Source: Bacteroidales bacterium (GTDB lineage Bacteria; Bacteroidota; Bacteroidia; Bacteroidales; Paludibacteraceae). Taken from it: a stretch of DNA of 64,000 nt. Position numbers and translations under genes: made by a program. Positions 46,374 through 53,922 of this stretch are shown piece after piece. Below the pieces are notes generated by a model. The model had not been told where the DNA came from. It worked only from the letters and a program-made list of their open reading frames with translations, and ran no database searches. The DNA lies in assembly GCA_015061115.1 (NCBI GenBank), contig SUXE01000003.1, positions 186,001 through 250,000 on the forward strand. The letters run 5' to 3'. The first letter of the stretch is position 1. Every line of letters begins with the position of its first letter.

Positions 46374-49300
46374 TTATTGCTCTACCTCCTGATAGAAATC
46401 TTCTGCCTCTTTACGAATCTCATCCGCTTTCTCTTTGCTGCATGCTTTCACGGCAGTGGCAGCAACGTATCTCATCATGTCGAAACGTTCGTTGATATCC
46501 TCAGAAGCCGATTTTCTCTGCTCTTTTGTAAGGTTCTTGTTCCAAACTCTATACTGCTTGCAGATTTCGAAGATCTCGTCGATGAGGACTTCTGCTTTCT
46601 CCTTCTCTCCAAGGCTCGCATACAGATGTGCGATGTTGCATGAAGTAAGGTCGGTAGGCACGTTGTATGTTGGAATCTCCTTCATACACTTGTCAAGCAC
46701 TTCGATTGCCTTGCTTTTCTTGCCCTCTTCAGCAAGCTCTGATGCAAGACGTACGAACATGTGACGGAATGTTCTAGCCATACGGCAGTTGTTCTCATCC
46801 ATGTAGATGCCTGGCTGGCTCACGTTACCCCACTCAAACTTATTCATCATGTTGTCGTACATCACCTCTGTGTTGACACCGCCCTGAGTCTTGTATGGAA
46901 CCAAACGGTATGCCATACCCTCAAGCTCAAGATATTGGTCAAGACCAAGATAACTGTCTCTGCCGACTGTGACAGCGAAGTAAATAGGTGTCTTCCAATC
47001 TTTGTTTGAACGGATGATGTCGAGAATGAACAAATCTTGTTTGCCAAGGTAGCTCTTCTTGCTCAAGTCGATCTTGATGTCCTCGATTCTCTTCTCAGTC
47101 ATATCCATTATGACTTTCTTCAAATGAGGCTCTACCTTTCCTCCGTTATTCGGATTTGCCTCGTTGACCATCATCACTGTATCTTTCAAAATGCGGACAG
47201 TGTCGTCAGCCGTAGCAAGTCCGGCAGCCACCACAGCATCTTTGTCGACATGCTGAACAAGTTTTGTTGTTGGTAGGACATCAATACCTTCTCTGTATCC
47301 AAGCTGCTTAGCTGTACGCTTGTCAAGTAGGTATTTGAAACCTTCGTCAATAGTCATTTCCTTGTCGATACGTTTGTCGATATATGCAACGTCTAACTTG
47401 CCGTTAGAATAATCTTTGCTCTTCATCGACATAGGGATAGCCTTCGAATCGTATGCATCTTTCTGCATTTGGTCGATATACCATGCCATCTGCAAGTATG
47501 AAAGGTTGGCGACGCGACAATCGGTTCCGACACCTTCTACTTCCTGATTGTACCACAATGGGAATGTATCGTTATCTCCGTTTGTGAAGATGATACCGTT
47601 TGTTGGGATTGTCTTTAGGTAGTTTGCACCATAGTCACGACAAGTATATCTGCCGCTGCGGTCATGGTCATCCCAGTTCTCAACTGCCATGATTGTAGGA
47701 ACACTCAATGACAACAGTGTTGCTAATGCTGCTGCGATTCGTTTGTCAATGTAGTTCTTGACCAAATCGAATATCCAAAGCACACCTAGTCCGATCCATA
47801 TACAGAACGCATAGAAACTACCTGCGTATGCGTAGTCACGCTCACGTGGCTGGAATGGATACTGGTTCAAATATACCACGATAGCCAAACCTGTCATGAA
47901 GAACAATACACTTACAAGCAAGAAACTTTCTGTTCCTTTTCTCTCTTTGTTGAATTGGTAAAGAATACCAAGCAAACCAAGGATCAAAGGCAAGAAGTAG
48001 TAGCAGTTTCTACCCTTGTTGTTCTTCAGATCATCTGGTAGCGATGATTGGTCGCCAAGACGAAGCTCATCTAAGAAATCAATACCTGATATCCAGTTTC
48101 CGTGAGTGATCTCACCGTGTCCCTGAATGTCGTTCTGACGTCCGACGAAGTTCCACATGAAGTATCTCCAGTACATGAAACCTACCTGATATCTAAGGAA
48201 ATATGTCATGTTGTCGCCGAATGTAGGAGCTTCTACTCGCTTGCCATCGTCTGCCTTTATCTTCTGACCTGTGAAGTTTGACCAACTCTTATAAGCTGAT
48301 ATATGGCTTCCCTGACGTGAGTACATACGAGGGAAGAACATCAAGAACTGGTTCTGATAAACGTACTTTGTCTTTTGGTCGTACACGTAATATTCATCAG
48401 GCTCGTTCTCGTTGTTTTTGATCTTCTTTGCCCAAAGATCCTCTCCAAGTTCTTTTGCAACAGATCCGTTTCTGTCGTATTTGAACTCAGATGCAAAGCT
48501 CTCTCCGTAAAGAAGAGGAGTGTCGCCATACTGCTCACGGTTCAAATAGCTCTTCAAAGTGAACACATCATCTGGTGAGTTCTGATCCATTGGAGGATTA
48601 GCGTTGCTTCGGATCACCAATGTCGCGTATGACGAGTAACCAAGAAGAATCACAGTCAAACATGTAAGCATTGTGTTCAACAATGACATGTCTGTTTTGC
48701 TACCCTTCTCTGTGAAGAAGAAGTAACCAGCCAAAGCGGCGATAATCACTATGCCTAAAACAATATGACTTCCGAAGAATGGAATGCCAAGAAGTGCTAC
48801 TGATGCGATGAATAGGATAGTTGGTAGTTTAGAATCCTCAAATTTTTCAGAGTATGAAGTGTAGATTCCTCCAACCAAACAAGAGATCAAAGCGATGCTG
48901 TAGATGATTACTCCAGTGTTGAATGAGAAACCTAATACATTGACAAACAACAATTCAAACCATCCTGCCACAGTCACGAATCCTGGTATGATACCATATA
49001 GTATCACAGCCAAAAGAACTACTGATACTGCAAGTGAGATTCCAACGCCCTTCCAGCTGAACTTGAATTTTCTGAAGTAGTAAACAAGTACAAGCACAGG
49101 GATAGAAAGCAGGTTCAATAGGTGGACTGCTATTGAAAGTCCCATCAAGTATGCGATCAATACCAACCATCTGTTGGCGTATGGACGGTCTGCAACGTCT
49201 TCCCATTTCAACATTGCCCAGAAGACAACGGCTGTGAACATTGAAGATGATGCGTAAACCTCCGCCTCCACAGCTGAAAACCAGAATGTGTCGGAGAATG

Positions 49301-49694
49301 TGTAAGCCAATGCTCCTACTGTGCCTGCGCCAAGAATAGCAATAATATTGCCAAGTGTGAAGTCAGACTCAGATTTGATGACCAAACGTCTTGCCAAATG
49401 AGTGATTGTCCAGAAAAGGAATAGGATAGTCAATGCCGACATGAATGCCGAGAATATATTGACCATTTTAGCTACTTCGTGGACATCAGAGGCGAATAGA
49501 GTAAAGAATCTCGCCATCAACATAAAGAATGGAGCTCCCGGTGGATGTCCGATTTCTAACTTATATGCGGTACTGATAAACTCACCGCAATCCCAGAAAC
49601 TTGCTGTCGGTTCGATAGTGAGTAGGTAAGTGACCAAAGAGATCAGAAATACAACTCCGCCTACGACATTGTTAAGTAGCTTGTATTGCTTCAT
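46374..49694 (-). CDS. DUF2723 family membrane protein, putative protein O-glycosyltransferase
   Basis: A 1106-residue protein. The N-terminal half has about twelve membrane helices, beginning VTYLLTIEPTASFWDCGEFI and GHPPGAPFFMLMARFFTLFA, the DUF2723 signature. The fold is related to lipid-linked-sugar glycosyltransferases and to human TMEM260. A second membrane block with FQPRERDYAYAGSFYAFCIW is followed by a soluble domain with FTNGDNDTFPLWYNQEVEG and TPR-like helices at the C-terminus. In Bacteroidota, members are suspected of protein O-glycosylation; the donor is unknown. First gene of the nine-gene operon. Confidence 0.88.
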   Translation of the reverse strand: MKQYKLLNNVVGGVVFLISLVTYLLTIEPTASFWDCGEFISTAYKLEIGHPPGAPFFMLMARFFTLFASDVHEVAKMVNIFSAFMSALTILFLFWTITHLARRLVIKSESDFTLGNIIAILGAGTVGALAYTFSDTFWFSAVEAEVYASSSMFTAVVFWAMLKWEDVADRPYANRWLVLIAYLMGLSIAVHLLNLLSIPVLVLVYYFRKFKFSWKGVGISLAVSVVLLAVILYGIIPGFVTVAGWFELLFVNVLGFSFNTGVIIYSIALISCLVGGIYTSYSEKFEDSKLPTILFIASVALLGIPFFGSHIVLGIVIIAALAGYFFFTEKGSKTDMSLLNTMLTCLTVILLGYSSYATLVIRSNANPPMDQNSPDDVFTLKSYLNREQYGDTPLLYGESFASEFKYDRNGSVAKELGEDLWAKKIKNNENEPDEYYVYDQKTKYVYQNQFLMFFPRMYSRQGSHISAYKSWSNFTGQKIKADDGKRVEAPTFGDNMTYFLRYQVGFMYWRYFMWNFVGRQNDIQGHGEITHGNWISGIDFLDELRLGDQSSLPDDLKNNKGRNCYYFLPLILGLLGILYQFNKERKGTESFLLVSVLFFMTGLAIVVYLNQYPFQPRERDYAYAGSFYAFCIWIGLGVLWIFDLVKNYIDKRIAAALATLLSLSVPTIMAVENWDDHDRSGRYTCRDYGANYLKTIPTNGIIFTNGDNDTFPLWYNQEVEGVGTDCRVANLSYLQMAWYIDQMQKDAYDSKAIPMSMKSKDYSNGKLDVAYIDKRIDKEMTIDEGFKYLLDKRTAKQLGYREGIDVLPTTKLVQHVDKDAVVAAGLATADDTVRILKDTVMMVNEANPNNGGKVEPHLKKVIMDMTEKRIEDIKIDLSKKSYLGKQDLFILDIIRSNKDWKTPIYFAVTVGRDSYLGLDQYLELEGMAYRLVPYKTQGGVNTEVMYDNMMNKFEWGNVSQPGIYMDENNCRMARTFRHMFVRLASELAEEGKKSKAIEVLDKCMKEIPTYNVPTDLTSCNIAHLYASLGEKEKAEVLIDEIFEICKQYRVWNKNLTKEQRKSASEDINERFDMMRYVAATAVKACSKEKADEIRKEAEDFYQEVEQ

Positions 49695-49746
49695 TTTTAT
49701 TTTAAAACTTTTTTATATTTTTTCGTGTAGAATCGCAATTTGTTTG

Positions 49747-49754
49747 CAAAATTA
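49747..49754 (-). promoter_or_regulatory. -7 box of the DUF2723-purD-mnmG operon
   Basis: TAATTTTG on the minus strand, 52 bases before the first start codon, fits TAnnTTTG. No TTG at standard spacing. Confidence 0.5.
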
Positions 49755-49943
49755 GTTTTTTTAAAGTGTAAATGAAAATTTTTGTAGCAATTTGTGGAGA
49801 CGTGGGGGAGGAGTGTGGAGAAGAACTGAAATTCTACTGGGCTGTAGGATAAATCAATGAGAAACAGAGAACGAGTACATTAACCCAAACCATGTGATCT
49901 TAGACCTCTCAGAAATTATAAAAATCTTCCTGCTCTTTAAATA

Positions 49944-50060
49944 TTGGCTAATAGATTGACCAAAATTCAATATGTTTTAATTTTGGCTAATTCGTTAGCC
50001 GAAATTTGACAAATTTTAATATTGGCTTGTGTATTAGCCAAAATTGACATAAATAGATTG
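49944..50060. repeat. 39-bp tandem repeat with inverted TTGGCTAA arms
   Basis: Three units begin at 49944, 49983 and 50022, exactly 39 bases apart. Each starts with an inverted pair (TTGGCTAAT...TTAGCCAA type) followed by an AT-rich spacer such as ATTTTAAT. Confidence 0.75.
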
Positions 50061-50245
50061 TTTCCCTATGGGGAAAATGTGATTTGATACTTATTTGGCT
50101 ACCTATATGCAATCACTACGTGATATAAATATTCATATACGTATATTTTTTGAAACACACTAAATACACCTTTAGGTGTTTTATTCCGGTAGGTGTAAAT
50201 ATTATTATGATGACGAGAATTCCCCTTTAGGGGATATATGTGAAA
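50060..50245. repeat. Short-palindrome cluster, second copy
   Basis: TTCCC-TATG-GGGAA, CTACCTATAT, ATCACTACGTGAT, ACACC-TTTA-GGTGT and TCCCC-TTTA-GGGGA in the same order as at 11758-11873. No gene in 49755-50371. Confidence 0.6.
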
Positions 50246-50273
50246 AATTACGTAATTAAAATGAGTTTCCTAT

Positions 50274-50335
50274 GTGTTCGCCTACGGCTCGCACTTGGGA
50301 AGGTGGTTAGGGCGTTCCGACCTTAACAATCCTCG
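50274..50335 (-). repeat. Two-hairpin intergenic repeat, copy 5
   Basis: Inverted copy of the element at 11591 (GCC-GTAA-GGC loop on the minus strand). It adjoins the palindrome cluster, as at 11591, but in mirror order. Confidence 0.72.
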
Positions 50336-50371
50336 AAGGTCAGTTGCAAAATGAGACAGAAGCAAAGAATT

Positions 50372-51079
50372 TTACTTCACATATTTCTCAATCTCAATCA
50401 AAAACCAGTTGCCTCGGATGTTGATGAAGTTGTAGCTGAGGCTTTTTTCGCCATTTTCGAATATCACTATTCGACGATTGTTGGCATCCTCTTCTGGTTG
50501 TACGAAACTGCATATCTGTGTTGTCTGACCTATGAATCCTACAGGTGCCCATGTGCGTGGCATGTGTAGTTTGCTGCCAGTCTGTGATTCTTTCCCCTCG
50601 GCTGAAATTTGCACCGTCTTCTCGGGTAATGGGAAAATGATATTTTTCTTTTGGAAATCGACGTCGGTGGAGAATCGTTCAATGAAAGCCATGAAACTTT
50701 TATCGGAGTATTCTGTTGACGAAACACCACGGCTGTTGTTGAGCTTCCATGTATGCCCTTGTCTGCTGAAAATGTGTTTCACACCGCTCAACTTTGCTCC
50801 GTTGGTAATGGTGACGTCGATGGCATCTTCTTTTGTTACGGATTCGAGTGAGTCGACACAAACAATAACAATACGGTTCTTGTTTTTTAGATTTATGGGT
50901 TGCCAACCACTCTTGACAAGAGTCCTGTCTCCATTGTTAAAATATGGGTATGTCACCTTATCAGCCTGCGTCTTTGTGTCTACGAAAAAGTCAACAAAGA
51001 ATTTGGAAAACTGTTCTGCTAAACAGTTTTCCAATGTTAATATGCTGATTATGAGCAATGTGACTACCCTTAATGTCAT
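50372..51079 (-). CDS. Secreted protein, possibly DUF4348-like
   Basis: A 235-residue product with a signal peptide (LRVVTLLIISILTLENCLAE). Near residue 130 it has FIERFSTDVDFQKKNIIFPL, a pattern I associate with DUF4348 proteins of Bacteroidetes; a clear search would be needed to confirm. It ends NFINIRGNWFLIEIEKYVK. Periplasmic or envelope location inferred. It starts 9 bases after the barrel-protein gene stop, so the two are co-transcribed. Confidence 0.7.
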   Translation of the reverse strand: MTLRVVTLLIISILTLENCLAEQFSKFFVDFFVDTKTQADKVTYPYFNNGDRTLVKSGWQPINLKNKNRIVIVCVDSLESVTKEDAIDVTITNGAKLSGVKHIFSRQGHTWKLNNSRGVSSTEYSDKSFMAFIERFSTDVDFQKKNIIFPLPEKTVQISAEGKESQTGSKLHMPRTWAPVGFIGQTTQICSFVQPEEDANNRRIVIFENGEKSLSYNFINIRGNWFLIEIEKYVK

Positions 51080-51088
51080 GCTGTTTTA

Positions 51089-51907
51089 TTACCAGTAGTA
51101 TGAGTAAGCTGCAAAGATGTTAGAGTTCTTTACGCTTGGGGCATTGACGATGACTCTGTCATTGTAATAACCCGGAATAATTTCATCGAAGTATTTGTTG
51201 TTACAGATGTTTACAAGACCAAACTGGTAACCAATTGTTACTGCCCACTTTGTCTTTACATATACACCTGCTTTGATTTTGAATCCAAAGTCTGCTTTCT
51301 TATAGATTGCGTTAGTCTCCTCTGTCTCCTGGTTTGGAGCGAACAAAGGCACTTTCTCCTGCTCTGACTGATCCATCAGACGTGTGTCAGTCTCATAGCA
51401 TCTTTTGCCACCCAATCCGATTCCGACTGTTGGCGCAATAGCCACAAACGGTTTTGACTGGTTGTGAGAGAACTGCCATCTTGCGTAGAGAGGAATCTCT
51501 AGATATGTCAGACGCTCTTTAGCTCTTATTGTGTCGGTATAGTTGACCTTTGCACCAATCACGCTTATGTTAAGCTCTGGAGCTATAGAGAATATGTTCT
51601 TGATCGGGAAATCCGCACCAATACCTATGAATGGTCCAAATCTATAGTCTGTCTGATGATAGTCTGATGAATAATCTGACATGTTCAAACCTGCATGCGC
51701 TTCCAACATGACCTCACGTGGCTCATACAAACAGTCCTCTTTTTTCAACTCTGGATTCCTTTCCTTTGCAGTAGCTTCATCAAAAGCTTCTTCTAGAGGC
51801 GCTTTTTGTGTAGTCTCTGCTTTTTTCGCATCACTCGACTTTTTTGCGGATGCGTTGAAGCATACAAAAAGCGAAAGTGCCAAACCTATAAAAAACGTGT
51901 TTTTCAT
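51089..51907 (-). CDS. Outer-membrane beta-barrel protein, PorT-like
   Basis: A 272-residue product from the ATG at 51907, chosen because it opens a signal peptide (MKNTFFIGLALSLFVCFNAS); the -7 box at 51941 would fall inside a longer reading. After a charged region the sequence shows alternating amphipathic strands (RFGPFIGIGADFPI, YLEIPLYARWQFSH, WAVTIGYQFGLVNI) and ends in aromatic YSYYW. This is typical of an eight-stranded porin-like barrel. Ligand unknown. Confidence 0.85.
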   Translation of the reverse strand: MKNTFFIGLALSLFVCFNASAKKSSDAKKAETTQKAPLEEAFDEATAKERNPELKKEDCLYEPREVMLEAHAGLNMSDYSSDYHQTDYRFGPFIGIGADFPIKNIFSIAPELNISVIGAKVNYTDTIRAKERLTYLEIPLYARWQFSHNQSKPFVAIAPTVGIGLGGKRCYETDTRLMDQSEQEKVPLFAPNQETEETNAIYKKADFGFKIKAGVYVKTKWAVTIGYQFGLVNICNNKYFDEIIPGYYNDRVIVNAPSVKNSNIFAAYSYYW

Positions 51908-51940
51908 ATCTTGTGTCGTTACCGATAAACAATGTTTCTG

Positions 51941-51948
51941 CAAATATA
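51941..51948 (-). promoter_or_regulatory. -7 box of the barrel-protein operon
   Basis: TATATTTG on the minus strand, 33 bases before the ATG at 51907, fits TAnnTTTG and supports that start. Confidence 0.5.
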
Positions 51949-51959
51949 TGCAATAATTG

Positions 51960-53489
51960 TTAATAACTTTGCTCTTTCAAGAAAATTATCATCTTTTCAA
52001 TATCTTTATATTTAGGAGTGTCGTCCTCGAAGCGTGGAAAAAAGGCTCTGATGTCTTTGTAGACGCGGTTTGTCAGCGGCGACAACTTGTCTGCGTATCC
52101 GAGCGCATCCACGGCTTGCACGATTGCCATAAAGTGGATCGCGATCACTTGGAATGAGTTGTCTATCACTCGTCTTGCAATCAAGGCTGAATTTGTTCCC
52201 ATCGACACAATGTCTTGATTATCATTGTTGTTAGGAATCGAATGCACGTACATTGGGTTGGATAGTGTCTGACATTCTGCTGTAGTAGAGCAGGCTGTAA
52301 ACTGAGATGCCTGCAGACCGTAGTTCAAACCAAGTTTGCCAAGATTCACGAATGGAGGAAGAATGCCGTTGATTCTGTCGTGGAACAGGTAGTTCATCTG
52401 ACGCTCGCACAGCATCGTCATCTTTGTGACGGCGATTTTTAGTTTGTCCATCTCGAAAGAGACATAGTCGCCATGGAAATTACCACCGTGGTAAACCTCT
52501 TCTGTCTCTGGGTCGACGATTGGATTGTCGCAAGCAGAGTTGACTTCGTTGATAAGCACTCTCTCCACATTTTCCACCGTCTCCAATACAGGTCCAAGAA
52601 TCTGCGGAATGCATCTTAGCGAATAGTAAGGCTGCACTTTATGGGTGAACACATTTTCTGTGTGTTTCTTGTCGTACATCTCGCTTTTTCTGTCGAGCAT
52701 ACATTTGCTTCCTTTCGCGATCTCACGCATCTGCTCAGCGATGATGCCTTGTCCACGTTGACGACGGACTGCATTTATCGGCTCCGACATGAAATCGTCG
52801 TAAGAACTTGCGATCTCATTCATCATCACGCTTGCGATTGTGGCGAAACGTAGAAGTTTTTTTGCGTTTATAAGGTTGACTAAGCCGATACCTGTCATGA
52901 ATGAAGTGCCGTTTGTAAGCGACAATCCTTCACGTATAAACATCTTGATAGGCTCAAGTCCGCACTCTTTCATGACTTCGCCTGCGGGACGTTTCTCTCC
53001 TTTGTAGAACACCTCACCTTCTCCAATCATTGTGAGAGCAAGATGAGCGAGCTGAACAAGGTCACCGCTGGCTCCTACACTTCCGTGTTCAGGAATGAAT
53101 GGTGTGATGCCTTTGTTGATGAAATTAATAAGAAGTTCGACTATGCTCTTGTGAATTCCGCTCTTTCCCTGTGTGAATGTGCCGACGCGAGCGATCATGG
53201 CTGCTTTCACATAGACGTCAGGCAAAGGTTCACCTGCACCTGTTGAGTGGCTGCGGATGATGTTGTATTGTAAAGCCTCACGGTCTTCATCTGAGATACG
53301 CCACTGGGCCATAGGTCCGAATCCAGTGTTGATTCCGTAGATGATTCTGTCTACGGAGAAAGATTTCAAGAAGTCGTGGCTTCTGTTTATTCTGTCCCAT
53401 ACGTTGGAAGCGAACGAAAGTTGCTCACCTTTGTAGAGGATATTTTCAATGTCATTTAAAGAGATATAGTCGATTTTTCCCATTTCCAT
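51960..53489 (-). CDS. Aromatic amino acid ammonia-lyase, histidine/tyrosine type
   Basis: A 509-residue enzyme of the HAL/PAL/TAL family. The MIO cofactor forms from Ala140-Ser141-Gly142 in EHGSVGASGDLVQLAH; catalytic Tyr51 lies in YGINTGFGPM. Later motifs are YYSLRCIPQILGPVLETV, YHGGNFHGDY and MYVHSIPNNNDNQDIVSMGT. It deaminates an aromatic amino acid to an acrylate. Homology alone might suggest hutH. However, the NTGFGPMAQ and SIPNNNDNQDIVSMGTN stretches recall the flavobacterial tyrosine ammonia-lyase clade, and no other histidine-degradation gene is nearby. Single gene with its own promoter box. Confidence 0.9.
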   Translation of the reverse strand: MEMGKIDYISLNDIENILYKGEQLSFASNVWDRINRSHDFLKSFSVDRIIYGINTGFGPMAQWRISDEDREALQYNIIRSHSTGAGEPLPDVYVKAAMIARVGTFTQGKSGIHKSIVELLINFINKGITPFIPEHGSVGASGDLVQLAHLALTMIGEGEVFYKGEKRPAGEVMKECGLEPIKMFIREGLSLTNGTSFMTGIGLVNLINAKKLLRFATIASVMMNEIASSYDDFMSEPINAVRRQRGQGIIAEQMREIAKGSKCMLDRKSEMYDKKHTENVFTHKVQPYYSLRCIPQILGPVLETVENVERVLINEVNSACDNPIVDPETEEVYHGGNFHGDYVSFEMDKLKIAVTKMTMLCERQMNYLFHDRINGILPPFVNLGKLGLNYGLQASQFTACSTTAECQTLSNPMYVHSIPNNNDNQDIVSMGTNSALIARRVIDNSFQVIAIHFMAIVQAVDALGYADKLSPLTNRVYKDIRAFFPRFEDDTPKYKDIEKMIIFLKEQSY

Positions 53490-53505
53490 TTGTTGTAAAC
53501 TTTTG

Positions 53506-53513
53506 CAAAGTTA
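53506..53513 (-). promoter_or_regulatory. -7 box of the ammonia-lyase gene
   Basis: TAACTTTG on the minus strand, 16 bases before the start codon, fits TAnnTTTG. Confidence 0.5.
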
Positions 53514-53765
53514 CTCATTAAGTGACAAATAAAAAACAAGTTGAACCAAAATGCTTGATTTTAGGAATGCAAAGGAAACGGAGAAATGAAGTGGATTTGA
53601 GGGGGGAGGCTGGGGGGAACGGTATTATACTAGAATTTTCCCCAATATTTTCTCCAAATGACCCGACATAGTATAATGAATCAGATAATGTGCACTGTCA
53701 CATGTATTGGTCATCTTTGATATAATTTATTAAATCTTTATCTTTCAATGATTTGACTCTGCAAA

Positions 53766-53850
53766 TGTAATAAAATGACGGTAAAAATTCGACAAATTTG
53801 TAATAAAATGACGGTAAAAATTGGAAGATTTTGTAATAAAATGACGGTTA
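53766..53850. repeat. 33-bp tandem repeat
   Basis: TGTAATAAAATGACGGTAAA recurs at 53766, 53799 and 53832, exactly 33 bases apart, with a slightly varying tail. The rest of the 53514-53857 gap holds nothing recognisable. Confidence 0.8.
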
Positions 53851-53857
53851 CTGCGAC

Positions 53858-53890
53858 AAAAAAAGAGCCGAAAGCATTGCCTTCGACTCT
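53858..53890 (-). terminator. Terminator of the tetra-GH11 esterase gene
   Basis: On the minus strand AGAGTCGAA pairs with TTCGGCTCT (one wobble), followed by T's. Near-identical terminators end the two paralogous genes (58568-58601 and 61534-61558). Confidence 0.82.
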
Positions 53891-53922
53891 TCTCTCTAGG
53901 GGAAATGAATAATTTTTATCAC

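Noticed and set aside
49944..50060. CRISPR array at the 39-bp repeat
   Set aside because: Units are contiguous, contain no unique spacers, and no cas genes are present.
53766..53850. CRISPR array at the 33-bp repeat
   Set aside because: Directly adjoining tandem copies without spacers, and no cas genes nearby.
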